Assembly: GCF_001723285.1 (NCBI RefSeq)
Contig: NZ_LPWG01000012.1
Coordinates: 310,001 to 374,000 of the forward strand
DNA from: Methyloceanibacter methanicus
GTDB lineage: Bacteria; Pseudomonadota; Alphaproteobacteria; Rhizobiales; Methyloligellaceae
DNA length: 64,000 bases
Reading direction: 5' to 3'
Under the pieces are notes generated by a model that was not told the origin of the DNA, searched no databases, and saw nothing but the letters and a program-made list of their open reading frames with translations. Both the position numbers and the translations under genes were made by a program. Shown here piece after piece: positions 38,661 to 49,789 of the stretch; the first letter of the stretch is position 1; each line of letters starts with the position of its first letter.

Positions 38661-40819
38661 CCCGCGCGCATCAGTTTGACCGCATCGTCCCGCTCGAACA
38701 GATAGAGCAAGAGCCGCAACCGCTCGCCGCGTTCGCCTTCCAGATGCGGCAGGTGCGACAGACACAGGCGCGCCTCGTCCCGCGCGGCCGCGAGCAGCTC
38801 TTGATGCTCGGGCAGCTGCGCAATGCGAAAACCAGGCAGTCCGCTCTGCCGCGTGCCCAAGACCTCGCCGCCGCCGCGCAGACGCAAATCCTCCTCGGCG
38901 ATGACGAAGCCGTCCTCGGTCTCGCGCATGACGTTGAGCCGCTCGCGCGCGGTCTCGCCCAATGGCGCCTTGTAGAGAAGGAGGCACGAGGACTGCGCCG
39001 TGCCACGGCCGACGCGCCCGCGGAGCTGGTGGAGCTGCGCGAGGCCGAAACGTTCGGCATGTTCGATGATCATGACGGAAGCGTTGGGCACATCCACGCC
39101 CACCTCGATCACCGTCGTCGAAACCAGGATCGCCAGGTCGCCGTCCGCGAAGCGCGCCATCACGGCGTCCTTCTCTTTGCCGCTCAACTGGCCGTGGACC
39201 AGGCCCACCCGGTCGCCGAAGCGGCTGCGCAAATGCGCGAAGCGTTCCTCGGCCGCGGCGAGGTCCAGCACCTCGGATTCGCCGACGAGCGGGCAGACCC
39301 AATAGACCTGGGCGCCTCCGTCCACCGCGCGCGCGATCCCGTCCACGACCTCGTCGAGCCGCTCCGAGGGAATCGTCCGCGTCAGCACGGGCTTGCGTCC
39401 CGGCGGCTTCTCGTCGAGCCGGGATACGTCCAGGTCGCCATAGCTCGTCAGAAGCAAGGTGCGCGGTATGGGCGTCGCCGTCATGACCAGCAGTTCGGCG
39501 CCCGCGCCGGTGCCCTTGGCCTGGAGGGCCAGCCGCTGATGCACCCCGAAGCGGTGTTGCTCGTCGATGACCGCGAGGCCGAGATCCCGGAAGGCGATCG
39601 CTTCCTGAAACAGGGCATGGGTGCCGATCAGGATGTCGATCTCTCCCGCCTTGAGGGCCTCGAGGATGGCCAGCCGCTCCTTGCCGCGTTCTCGTCCCGT
39701 GAGCAGGCGGATGCGCAGAGCGGCGGGCGCGGCGAAGCGCGCGATGGTCTCGGAGTGCTGGCGGGCCAGCAGCTCGGTCGGGGCCATGAAGGCGGCCTGA
39801 TGCCCGGCTTCGACGGCCGTCGCCATCGCCAGAAGCGCGACGATGGTCTTGCCGCTGCCCACGTCGCCTTGCAGCAAGCGCAACATATGCAGCGGATCGG
39901 CCATGTCCGCGTCGATCTCGGCGAGAGACCGGACTTGCGCACTGGTCAAGGCGAAGGGCAGGGCATCGACAATCGCTTTCCGCAAACGCCCTTCGGCTGT
40001 GATTGACCGTCCCGCGCGGCGCTTCAGAGACTGGCGCAGAATGGCGAGCGCGAGTTGATTGGCGAGAAGTTCGTCATAGGCCAGCCGTTGCCGCGCCGGG
40101 TTGGCGGGCAGGAGGTCGTCCTCGCTGCGGGGCGCATGCAAATCCTTGAGGCTCTCCGCGAAGGAGCCCCAATCGTTCTTTGCCACGAAGGCCCCATCGA
40201 TCCATTCGGGCAGATCGGGGAGCGCGTTCAGCGCCCCCTGGACGGCCTTGCGCAGGCTCGTATTGGAGAGGCCGGCGGTCAGCGGATAGACCGGCTCGAT
40301 GTCGGGCACGCCCGGGCCGCCTTCCACGGGCGCAACATGGTCCGGATGGGTCATCTGCAGCCGGCCGTCGTAGGATTCCAGCCGGCCCGAGATCACCCGG
40401 GTCTCGCCCACGGGCAGGAGACGTTCCAGATAGCGCCGGTCGGCCTTGAAATAGACGAGGTCGAGGGCGCTGGTCTCGTCTTCCACCAGGATACGATAGG
40501 GCGCCTTTCGGCCCTTGCGTGGCCCGCCGGGCCGATGTTCGGCCACGCGCACGGTCAGGGTCACGATCTGCCCGAGCGGGCTCGAAGCGATGGAGGGCGT
40601 GTGGGCCCGGTCGATGAGTCCCACGGGAAGGTGCCATAGGACGTCGATCAGCCGGGCATGGCCCCCCACGCGCGTCTCGCCCGGGACATTCCGGCTCCCG
40701 GCCTTGGGCACCAGGGCTTTGGGCGCTAAAAGCTTGTCCAGGAGCCCTTCGATTCGCGGGCCGACACCTTTCAGCGTGCGTACGGGCGTGAAGAGTGGAT
40801 TGAGCCGGGCGGGGCGCAT
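38657..40819 (-). CDS. recG: ATP-dependent DNA helicase RecG
   Basis: Branch-migration helicase that remodels stalled replication forks and Holliday junctions. It has 720 residues, near the usual length. The N-terminal wedge domain carries the OB fold, followed by helicase motifs GDVGSGKT, VIDEQHRFGVHQR, MTATPIPRTLLLTSYGDLDVS, STTVIEVGVDVPNA and QLRGRVGRG. The frame is complete, and the ATG at 40819 suits the conserved opening LNPLFTPVRTLKGVGP. It is divergent from sdhE across 110 bases. Confidence 0.97.
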   Translation of the reverse strand: MRPARLNPLFTPVRTLKGVGPRIEGLLDKLLAPKALVPKAGSRNVPGETRVGGHARLIDVLWHLPVGLIDRAHTPSIASSPLGQIVTLTVRVAEHRPGGPRKGRKAPYRILVEDETSALDLVYFKADRRYLERLLPVGETRVISGRLESYDGRLQMTHPDHVAPVEGGPGVPDIEPVYPLTAGLSNTSLRKAVQGALNALPDLPEWIDGAFVAKNDWGSFAESLKDLHAPRSEDDLLPANPARQRLAYDELLANQLALAILRQSLKRRAGRSITAEGRLRKAIVDALPFALTSAQVRSLAEIDADMADPLHMLRLLQGDVGSGKTIVALLAMATAVEAGHQAAFMAPTELLARQHSETIARFAAPAALRIRLLTGRERGKERLAILEALKAGEIDILIGTHALFQEAIAFRDLGLAVIDEQHRFGVHQRLALQAKGTGAGAELLVMTATPIPRTLLLTSYGDLDVSRLDEKPPGRKPVLTRTIPSERLDEVVDGIARAVDGGAQVYWVCPLVGESEVLDLAAAEERFAHLRSRFGDRVGLVHGQLSGKEKDAVMARFADGDLAILVSTTVIEVGVDVPNASVMIIEHAERFGLAQLHQLRGRVGRGTAQSSCLLLYKAPLGETARERLNVMRETEDGFVIAEEDLRLRGGGEVLGTRQSGLPGFRIAQLPEHQELLAAARDEARLCLSHLPHLEGERGERLRLLLYLFERDDAVKLMRAG

Positions 40820-40929
40820 GAGCCTAGTCTAGCAAGCGATTCGTGGCGCCCTTGATATCCAATGGCGTGGCCTTGACATCGAAAGGGCCGCTCTGTCTAA
40901 CGCAGCAACGAGGATTGGAAGCATGGATC

Positions 40930-41205
40930 ATGTCGAGTGATCTCGGAATGCGCCGCCGCCGGGCCGTTTGGCGGGCTTCTCATAGAGGCACGAAGGAAAT
41001 GGACTATCTGCTTGGCCGCTTCGCCGAGCAAGCCATCGACAGCATGAATGCCGATGAAATATCCGTCCTGGAGCGCCTGATCGAGATGCAGGACCCGGAG
41101 ATCGAGTTGTCGGTCTATGAGGGCTATTCGCTGGGCGACAAGGATTTGGACACGCTGATCGCCCTGATCCGCGAATTCCACGATTTTCCCGGAGCCGGGC
41201 GATAG
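40930..41205 (+). CDS. sdhE: SdhE, flavin-insertion factor for succinate dehydrogenase
   Basis: 91 residues. It carries the family motif RGxxE (HRGTKEMDYLLGRFA) needed for covalent FAD attachment to SdhA, and the DUF339 core SVLERLIEMQDPEIELSVYEG. The start MSSDLGMRRRR is at ATG 40930. It sits between recG and mfd, an order widely kept in Hyphomicrobiales, and mfd begins 30 bases later. Confidence 0.93.
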   Translation: MSSDLGMRRRRAVWRASHRGTKEMDYLLGRFAEQAIDSMNADEISVLERLIEMQDPEIELSVYEGYSLGDKDLDTLIALIREFHDFPGAGR

Positions 41206-41234
41206 CCGTGTCCTTTGCGTAAACCCTGAGTGTC

Positions 41235-44200
41235 ATGAGTCCCAAAGCGCCAATGCCATCCTTGCCTGTCGACCGCCTCTTGGGCGGACAGCGCGCCATC
41301 GCCGGCGGCGTCCCCGAGGCCTGGATGCGCTGCTGCTGGCCGAGTTGGCCCGGCATGCGGGCGCGCCCATCCTCCATGTGACGCGGGATGGCCACCGGCT
41401 TGCGACCCTCGAGGAGGCGATCGGGTTCTTCGCGCCCGATATACGCGTGCTGAGCTTCCCCGCTTGGGACAGCGTGCCCTATGACAGGGTCGGCCCCAAC
41501 GCGGAGATCGTCGCAGATCGGATCGAAACCCTGTCGGCGCTCGCGGGCCGGGAGGAGGGCGACAAGACCCCGCTCGTCCTGCTGACGTCGGTCAACGCCG
41601 TCGTCCAGCGCGTGCCGCCGAAGAGCTTCATCGCGGCGTCGAGTTTGAGCCTCCGCGCCGGCAACGTCCTCAATATGGGAAAGCTTGTGGAGCGGCTGGA
41701 GACGGCCGGTTACGCCCGCGCCGGCACGGTGACCGATGCGGGGCAATATGCGGTCCGGGGCGGCATCCTCGATCTGTATCCGCCGGGCGGACAGCCCGTC
41801 CGGCTCGACTTCTTCGGCGATACGCTGGAGTCGATCCGCGCCTTCAATCCCGAAACGCAACGCACCGAATCCCGGATCGAGGCGATCGCGTTCCTGCCCA
41901 TGAGCGAGGTGGCGCTGACGCCCGAGGTGCGCAGCGGTTTCCGCCAGCGCTACGTGGCGCTGTTCGGTCCGGTGACCGGAGACGATCCCCTTTACGAGGC
42001 GATCTCCGCGGGCCACCAGCATCAGGGCATGGAGCACTGGCTGCCGCTCTTCCACAATTCGCTCGACACGCTATTCGATTATCTGCCCGGCGCCGTCGTG
42101 ACACTCGATCCGTTGTCGGACGATGCACGCGAGAGCCGGCTGGAACAGGTGGCCGATCACTACGACGCGCGCGCGGAAGCCCTGGAGCGGAAGGCGTTCG
42201 GCGCGCCGCCCTATCATCCGGTGCCGGCCGGCGCCATGTTCCTGACCGAAGCCGAGTGGCAGGACCGGCTGAAGGCCGCGCCCCATGTCATAGCCTTCGA
42301 TACGTTCGAGCGGCCGCAAGCCGACGACATCGCCATCGTGTCTCTTGGCGGCAGGCAAGGACGATCCTTTGCGCCGGAACGCCAAACAGAAGGTGCCAAT
42401 GTCTTCGACGCGGTCGTGGCCCATGCCAAGAAACTGATTGCCGCGAAGAAGATCGTGATCGTGGCCTGCTGGAGCGGGGGCGCGCGCGAACGGCTCGCCG
42501 CGCTCCTGGCGGAGCATGGCCTGGACAAGACGGTGCGCGTCGAGACCTTTCCGGACGCGGTCGCGGCACCCCACGATGCGGTGTCCGTGGCCGTGCTGCC
42601 GCTGGAGACCGGGTTCGAGGCGCCCGGCATCGCGGTCGTCGGCGAGCAGGACATTCTGGGCGACCGGCTGGTTCGCAAGCAGCGCAAGCCCAAGGCCTCC
42701 GACGCGCTGACCGAGGCTTCGAGCCTCGCGGTCGGCGACATCGTCGTGCACGCCGATCACGGCATCGGGCGCTTCGTGGGCCTGCGCACGATCGAGGCGG
42801 CGGGCGAGCCGCACGATTGCCTGGAGCTCCACTATCAAGGCAACGACAAGCTCTATCTGCCGGTCGAGAATATCGAGCTTCTGACCCGCTACGGTTCGGA
42901 CGAGACCAGCGTCGTTCTCGACAAGCTCGGGGGCGTCGCCTGGCAGTCGCGCAAGGCCAAGCTGAAACAGCGCATCCGCGACATGGCCGAGAAACTCATC
43001 AAGGTGGCGGCCTTGCGGGAACTGCGCACCGCGCCGACACTCGCGCCTCCGGACGGCACCTACGAGGAGTTCGCCGCGCGCTTCCCGTACGAGGAGACCG
43101 AGGACCAGATGACCAGCATCAACGCGGTGCTGGACGATCTGGCGAGCGGACGGCCCATGGATCGCCTGGTCTGCGGCGATGTCGGTTTCGGCAAGACCGA
43201 AGTGGCGCTTCGAGCAAGCCTCGTGGCGGTCCTGGCGGGCAAGCAGGTGGCCGTGGTGGTGCCGACGACGCTCCTGGCCAGGCAGCACTTCAATACGTTC
43301 GAGGAGCGGTTCCGCGGCTTCCCGGTGCGCATCGCCCAAGCCTCGCGCCTCGTTTCGGGGAAGGAACTAAGCGCGACCAAGGAAGGGCTGAAGAAGGGCG
43401 ATATCGACATCGTCATCGGCACCCATGCGCTGCTTGGCAAGTCGATCGCCTTCGCCGATCTCGGGCTCCTGATCATCGACGAGGAGCAGCATTTCGGCGT
43501 GAAGCACAAAGAGCGGCTGAAGGAGCTGCGCGAGGACGTGCACGTATTGACGCTGACCGCCACGCCCATTCCGCGCACGCTGCAGCTCGCCATGTCGGGC
43601 GTGCGGGAGATGTCGCTGATCGCGACCCCGCCCGTGGACCGGTTGGCGGTGCGCACCTATGTGGCCCCGTTCGATCCCATGACGCTGCGTGAGGCGCTTC
43701 TACGTGAACGGTTCCGGGGCGGGCAGACGTTCTTCGTGGTGCCGCGCATTTCCGATCTCGACGAGGCCGGCGCCTTCCTGCAGGAACACGTGCCGGAACT
43801 CAAGGTCGCACGGGCGCACGGGCAGATGAGCGCGAGCGAGCTCGACGACGTGATGAACGCGTTCTATGACCGGCAATACGACGTGCTGCTGTCCACCACG
43901 ATCGTCGAGAGCGGGCTCGACATTCCCTCCGCCAACACGCTGATCGTCTATCGCGCGGACCGGTTCGGTCTCGCCCAGCTCTACCAGCTTCGGGGCCGCG
44001 TCGGCCGCTCCAAGATCCGCGCCTATGCCTATTTCACGATCCCCGTCGATGCGCGGATCACGCCGGCGGCCGAGAAGCGCCTGAAGGTGCTGCAATCGCT
44101 CGATACGCTGGGCGCGGGCTTCATCCTCGCCAGTCACGACCTCGACTTACGCGGTGCGGGCAATCTCCTTGGCGAAGAACAATCCGGCCATATCCGCGAG

Positions 44201-44749
44201 GTCGGCTTCGAGCTCTACCAGTCCATGTTGGAGGAGGCCGTCGCGGCCTTGAAGGACGGCAGCGGCGCGATGGTCGAGGATCAATGGAGCCCGCGCATCA
44301 ATCTCGGAACGGCGGTGCTGATCCCGGAGGCGTACGTGCCCGATCTTCAGGTCCGGCTCGGGCTCTACCGGCGTCTGTCGGGCGTGGAGACCCAGGAGGC
44401 CATCGAGGCCTTCGCGGCCGAGCTGATCGACCGGTTCGGTCCGTTGCCGGACGAAGTGCGCCATCTCCTCGACGTGGTGGAGATCAAGGGGCTGTGCCGT
44501 CAGGCGGGCGTCGAGCAGATCGATGCGGGGCCCAAGGGCGCCGTCATCGCCTTCCGCAACAACACCTTCGCCAACCCAGAAGGCCTCATCCGCTTCATCA
44601 GCAAATATGCGCGTAAGGTAAAGCTGCAGCCGGACCACAAGCTGATCTTCTACGGCAACTGGCCGACGCCCGAGGACCGGCTCATCGGCGCGCGCGACTT
44701 CCTGAAAGAGCTCGCCAAGATCGCCGGCGCGGCCAAGGAAGCGGCTTAG
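41235..44749 (+). CDS. mfd: Transcription-repair coupling factor Mfd (frameshifted near its start)
   Basis: Displaces stalled RNA polymerase and recruits UvrA. About 1171 residues. The frame open from 41345 holds the UvrB-like N-terminal modules, the RNA-polymerase-binding region (DIVVHADHGIGRFVGL) and translocase motifs CGDVGFGKTEVALRA, IDEEQHFGVKHKE, TATPIPRTLQLAMSGVREMS, STTIVESGLDIPSANT and QLRGRVGRS. The first about 36 residues lie in another frame from the ATG at 41235 (MSPKAPMPSLPVDRLLGG ... GGVPE). One base missing near 41321 would rejoin them as GLDALLLAELARHAG. The gene works with uvrA, also in this window. Confidence 0.95.
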
Positions 44750-44759
44750 GCGCGCGCAG

Positions 44760-46389
44760 CTAGACCTGCTTCAGGATCGCCTCGCGCAGCACGGCACCGC
44801 CGTCGTCGCGCGGAATTTCCGGAACCACGAGAAGCTTGTCCGGGAACTTGTAGGGCGCCACGCTCCGTTCGGCGAGGAAATCGTGCAGCGCCGCCAGCGA
44901 GACGCCGACGGAGGGCGCCGGCACGACGGCGGCGAAAATCCGGTCGCCCACCACGGGGTCGGGCAGTACGAACGCGGCTGCGTCGAGAAATTCGGGGAAC
45001 GCCTGATAGAGCCCGTCGAGTTCGGACGCGGCAATCGTGAAGCCCCCATGATAGACGAGCTCGGGATCGCGGGAGACGACGAGGCGGCCATTGCGCGTTT
45101 CGCCATGCAGTCCCGTCTTGACGAACCCGTCGGCGTCACGCGCGGCGGGGCCGTGGGCGCGGCCGCGCGGAACCAGGGGCCCGCGAACGGAGATATCCTT
45201 GGCCGAGGTCTCGGTGCCGTTCGTCAGCCGGGTCTCGACAAATGCCGTCACGTCTGCGCCATCGGCGATCTCGAGGCGCCTGACGGGAGCGTGCCCCGGT
45301 CGGCCGGGTTGCCCGAGCGCTCGATCAGGCAGGCGAGATCGCCCAGCGGATAGAGATCGAGGCGCCCCGGTCGTCCGGAGGGCCGGACCCGGCGCGCTCG
45401 GCGAGCTTGGGTGCGGCCCAGACACGACCTACATGACGGAGCTTGCATTGCGGATCGGCGAAGACGCGATCCTCCGTGACGCGGTCCAGGACCGTGCCCG
45501 GGAGAGCGGTCGCGGTGGCGTCCGTGCTCAGGATCTGCTGCACGAGTACGTCGTAGTCGAACGGATCGTGCTGCACGAGCGCCGTGCCCCCGATCAGCCA
45601 GGGCGCGAGGCCGGCCGCGATGCTGACGGGGCCGGTGAGGGGATAGGGGTTCAACAGGATGTCGTGGCGGTCGAGGCCAAGCGCCATGACGCTCATCGCT
45701 CCTTGCAGCAGCAGATCGTCTTCGTGCCGGAAGAGGGGAACGAGGGGGGCGCCCGGGCGCGCGGTAAAGGTGACGAGCGCCGGACCCGTGCAGGCGCGGG
45801 GGGCGAAGCCGGGCGTAGGCCCGTCCAGGATGGCATCGTCCAGAGACGAGACCCCGTCGGGCAGGTCCGGACCGAAGCCCATCACGAAGCGTACGGAAAG
45901 CCGCGTGGCGGCCACGTCGCGCAAAAGTGCGGCCGGGCGGTCTCCGCCATACGTGGATATGCCGACCAGGCCCGCAGGCTCCAGCATGTCGCAGACCCGC
46001 GCGACCTCGGTGCGGCGCCACAGCATGGGGACGGCGGCAACGCTCAGCCCAGCCCGCCAGGCGCCCAACAGCGTCAACGGGGACTCGATCAGGTTCGGGA
46101 GCTGCACCGCAAGGCAGTCGCCCGGCATGAGGCCGAGTTGCTCGAAATACGCAGCCAGGGCGTCGACGGCCGCATCCGCGTCCCCATAGGACAGGCGCCT
46201 TGGCGCGGACGGGAGACTTGCCGCAGACGGGAGCCTCGATGCCGGTGGGACGAGGGAGCGGCGGTTCGGCGGGTCGAGCAGCGCCAGAGCCCCGGGCATC
46301 TGCCGGGCACGGCGGCGCAGCAGCCCCGCAGGCGTGATGCGGGCGCTGTCCTGAGGCCTTTCGTGCTGTGGCGCGGCTAGCGTGGTCAT
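44760..46389 (-). CDS. AMP-dependent acyl-CoA ligase-like protein (two frameshifts)
   Basis: About 543 residues. The ATG at 46389 opens MTTLAAPQHERPQ. The adenylate-forming layout is visible: LSYGDADAAVDALAAYFEQLGLMPGDCLAVQLPN near residue 70, a large central domain, and the C-terminal hinge and cap (DGFVKTGLHGETRNGRLVVSRDPELVYHGGFTIAASELD, VVGDRIFAAVVPA). The usual P-loop (SSGTTGxPK type) is poorly kept (TFTARPGAPLVPLFR), which is odd. The middle changes frame twice, near 45365 and 45285. Sequencing errors are likely, but the weak P-loop means a degenerate homologue is possible. It is convergent with mfd, 10 bases apart. Confidence 0.7.
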
Positions 46390-46439
46390 GGGCTTATGAC
46401 ATGGGTTCAAGACATGGGTTCAGATTCGGTCCTCGGTCG

Positions 46440-48256
46440 CTAGGGCTCTCGCGTCCCGTCGCCTGTGTCCCGATCCTTGTCGTACCACCAAGCGTCGATC
46501 TGGTAGCCGTAAAGCGGCGTTTCGTCCGGGCGTTTCAGCTTCGTCCAATACGCCACCCATTGCTCCGGGAGATAGAACAACGGGACCACGTAGTCACCGG
46601 ACAGCAGGACCCGATCCAGCGCGCGCACGGCCGAGACGAAGTCCTCCCGCGTCTTGGCCCCGAGAATGGCCGCGATCATGGCGTCCACGGCTTCGCTCCG
46701 GACCCCGGCCAGGTTGAAGGACCCTTGGGTCTCGGCCGCCTTGCTGCCCCAGCGGAACGATTGCTCGTTGCCCGGGGACAGCGACGCGCCCCAATAGTTG
46801 GGGATCATGTCGAACTCGAAGGTCTGCTTGCGGCGTTCGTACTGCGCGGAGTCGACCTGCCGGATGCGCACGTCGATTCCCACCTGCTTCAGCGCGCCCG
46901 CATAGGTGAGCAGCAGGCGCTCCTGCGCACGGGTCCGCGCCAGGATCTCGAAGGTGAAGGGCTCGCCGGTCTCGGCATTGACGAGCGTGCCGTCCTTCAA
47001 GACATAGCCGGCCTCTCGCAGGAGCTCGAGCGCGGCGATGCGGCCCTCCCGGTTTTGGCCGGAGCCGTCGCTGGCCGCGAACGAGAAGGTCCCGTCCATG
47101 ATCTCGGGCTTCACGGCGTCCGGGAAGGGCGCCAGAAGCGCGCGTTCCCTCGCGTCCGCCGGGCGCCCATGGGAGGACAGTTCGGACCGGGCGAAATAGC
47201 TCTGCGAATAGGCGAACAGGTCGTGATAGAGCGTTCGGTCGACCCATTTGTAGTCGAACAGGCGGATCAGGGCCTGACGCACGCGGGGATCGGCGAATTG
47301 CGGCCGGCGCGTGTTAAACACGAGGGCGGACATGCCCGCCGGCGTTTCGATGGGAAGCGCCTCCGTGACGACCTTTCCTGCGCGCAGCGCGGGGAAGTCG
47401 TAGCCTTCCGCCCACAGATTCGGCGAGAGTTCGTCGCGGATGTCCACAAGCCCGGACTTGAAGGCCTCGAAGAGCGAACTTGCATCCCGGAAATAGTCGA
47501 CGCGGATCTCGTCGAAGTTATAGCGCCCGCGATTGACGGGTAGATCGCGCCCCCAATAGTCGGGGTTGCGCTTGTACGTGATGCTCTTGCCCGGATCGAC
47601 CTCGTCCACGACATAGGGGCCGCTGCCGATGGGTGGAGCGAGCGTGGTCGCCTCGAAGGCTTCGGGCGTGAGGGCGTGACGCGGCAGAATGGGCATGAGC
47701 CCCATGATGAGCGGCATTTCCCGGTCGCCGGAGCCGTCGAAGGTGAAGCGCACGGAGCGGTCGCCCGTCTTTTCGACCTTTGTGACCTTCTTGTAGTAGG
47801 AGCGGTGATTGGGGCGCCCGCGGTCTCGCAGGACCGCATGGGAGAAGATGACGTCGTCCACGGTGATCGGCGTGCCGTCGGAGAATTTCGCGTCCCTGTG
47901 CAGATTGTACTCGACCCAGGACCGGTCCGGGGGCGTCTCGACCGTTTCGGCAATGAGGCCGTAAAGCGTGAAAGGCTCGTCGTAGGCCCGCGCCATCAGG
48001 GTCTCGTAGACATACTCGCGCATGCCGTCCGCAGACACGCCCTTGACGATGAAAGGGTTCAGGCTATCGAAGCTTCCTGCTTGGCGAACCGGGCGCGGCC
48101 GCCTTTGGGCGCATCGGGATTGACATAGGAAAAGTGCGTAAAATCAGCCTCAGCCCGGGGCTCGCCATGCATGGCCAGTCCGGCTTTCGGGTCCGCCAGG
48201 GCCCCGCCCGGCAAGAGCAGGAGACCCGCGGTCAGAAGCAAAATAGGGGCTTTCAA
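46440..48256 (-). CDS. Family 5 extracellular solute-binding protein, YejA-like (frameshifted)
   Basis: About 605 residues, periplasmic binding protein for peptides or similar solutes. Signal peptide MKAPILLLTAGLLLLPGGALA at 48256, then YVNPDAPKGGRARFAKQ. One base is missing in a GG run near 48075. With it restored the protein continues GSFDSLNPFIVKGVSADGMREYVYETLMARAYDEPFTLYG, the SBP_bac_5 signature. Further marks: DAKFSDGTPITVDDVIFS and IGSGPYVVDEVDPGKSITYKRNPDYWGRDLPV. No transporter genes adjoin it. Confidence 0.85.
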
Positions 48257-48517
48257 CGATGACCTTGGATGGCTATAGATGCCAGCGTGTTACGCTATGT
48301 GGTTAAGGGTAACATTCCTGATCACGAATTCTTATGCCGGACCGAATCCTTCCCCAGTCTAATCCATTGGAAGGCAGAGAGTACGGCAAGCCCGAGTCAG
48401 CGGTCATTAGCCACGCCCGCGCCGCATTTCGGGTATTGACCCTAGTTTTGAAGAACGGGCACCGATTTGGGCAGGCAGGCCTTTGCAAGCCCGCAGAATA
48501 GAGAGGAAAGGTCGTTG

Positions 48518-49260
48518 ATGATCTGGTCCAAGGATCGCTGGAACTACTTTCGCCGCGACGCGGCGCGTACCGTGTTGGGCGTATGTCTTCTGGCGCTCGG
48601 CGTAACCTCTGCCAGCGTTGTTGCGATGGCCCAGCAGCCCAATTCTTCCGCCGCGCCAAAGGGCGCCCCGGCGGCCGGCGCCGCGGGTGTCGCTCAGGAC
48701 GCCTGGGTCAAGCTTTGCATGAAGAACGAGCAGACGGGCAGCAAACAGATTTGCTTGATCAACCATGAGGCCTCGAGCCGAATACAGGCATGGTGCTGAT
48801 CGCCGCGGCCGTGCGCGTCGCGGAAGGCGAGGACAAGAAGCAGCTTCTCATCCGTGTGCCGACGGCTTACGCGCTGGTGATGCCCGCCGGCGTGCAGATT
48901 CGCATCGACGAGCAGCAGCCCATCCAGCTGCAATACTCGATCTGCTTCCCGACCAGTTGCCAGGTGCAGATGGAACTCACCGACGACCTCCTGCAGAAGA
49001 TGCGCGCGGGCAATCAGATGGTCGTTGCCGCCATGAACATCCAGCAGAAGACGATGGGCTTCCCGGTGCCGCTGACCGGTTTCACCAAAGCCTTTGACGG
49101 CCCGCCGGTCGACAACCAGGTGTACGAGGAGCAACGCCGCCAGCTGATGGAAATGTTCCGTAAGCGTCAGCAGGAGCTGGCCGCCAAGGCCCGTCAGGGT
49201 CAAGGCGCTGCCGGTCAGCCCGGTGCCGCTCCGCAAGCGCCGGCCGCCCCGCAGCAATAG
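48518..49260 (+). CDS. Invasion-associated locus B (IalB) family protein (frameshifted)
   Basis: About 247 residues. The ATG at 48518 opens a basic start and a signal or anchor (ARTVLGVCLLALGVTSASVVAMA). The IalB domain has paired cysteines (WVKLCMKNEQTGSKQICLINHE and YSICFPTSCQVQ) and the core LLIRVPTAYALVMPAGVQIRIDE. One base missing near 48771 splits INHEA from LEPNTGMVLIAAAVRV. The C-terminal tail is Gln/Ala-rich and charged. The family is periplasmic and widespread in this order; outside Bartonella the role is uncertain. A terminator follows. Confidence 0.85.
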
Positions 49261-49282
49261 CCGCAACAATCGAACATGGATT

Positions 49283-49314
49283 GGGCCGCGCCGGGTCTCC
49301 CGCGCGGCCCTTTT
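49283..49314 (+). terminator. Rho-independent terminator after the IalB gene
   Basis: GGGCCGCGC (49283-49291) pairs with GCGCGGCCC (49302-49310), then TTTTC. Confidence 0.85.
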
Positions 49315-49404
49315 CGTGCGCGGGTCCCGGTTGCGGCGCGTTGCCGAAACGGGCGGCGGCGGCACCGCTCGCCACCGCAAGGCCGATGACGGCAAGGCCG
49401 GCGG

Positions 49405-49735
49405 CTAGTGCTCCTGCACGAAACGGAAGCGGAAGACGCCGTCCCTCAGGTCTTCGAAGAACTCGGGGATTTGCGGATGCCGCAGGGCTCGCCGGATTCG
49501 TCCGGCAGCAGGTTCTGCTCGGAGACATAGCGACGTACTCGGTGTCCGCGTTCTCGGCCAGAAGATGGTAATAGGGCTGGTCCTTGGCGGGGCGCACCTC
49601 CGCGGGGATCGAAGCATACCACTCTTCGGTATTGGAGAAGGTCGGGTCCACGTCGAAGATGACGCCGCGGAACGGGTAGACCCTGTGCCGCACCACCTGA
49701 CCGATCTGATATCGCGCGTTTCGAACTGTAGACAT
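49405..49735 (-). CDS. hspQ: HspQ (YccV) heat-shock/degradation adaptor (two frameshifts)
   Basis: About 110 residues from the ATG at 49735 (MSTVRNARYQIGQVVRHRVYPFRGVIFDVDP). The conserved body YHLLAENADTEYVA continues in a second frame as YVSEQNLLPDESGEP and in a third as RHPQIPEFFEDLRDGVFRFRF, ending at 49405. One base is missing near 49530 and one near 49485. HspQ binds hemimethylated DNA in vitro and modulates proteolysis in enterobacteria; the role here is inferred. Confidence 0.85.
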
Positions 49736-49789
49736 CGCCTGACGATATGATCGCGCGGCGCACACGCTGTCACGCGCGACGGCGGCGCC

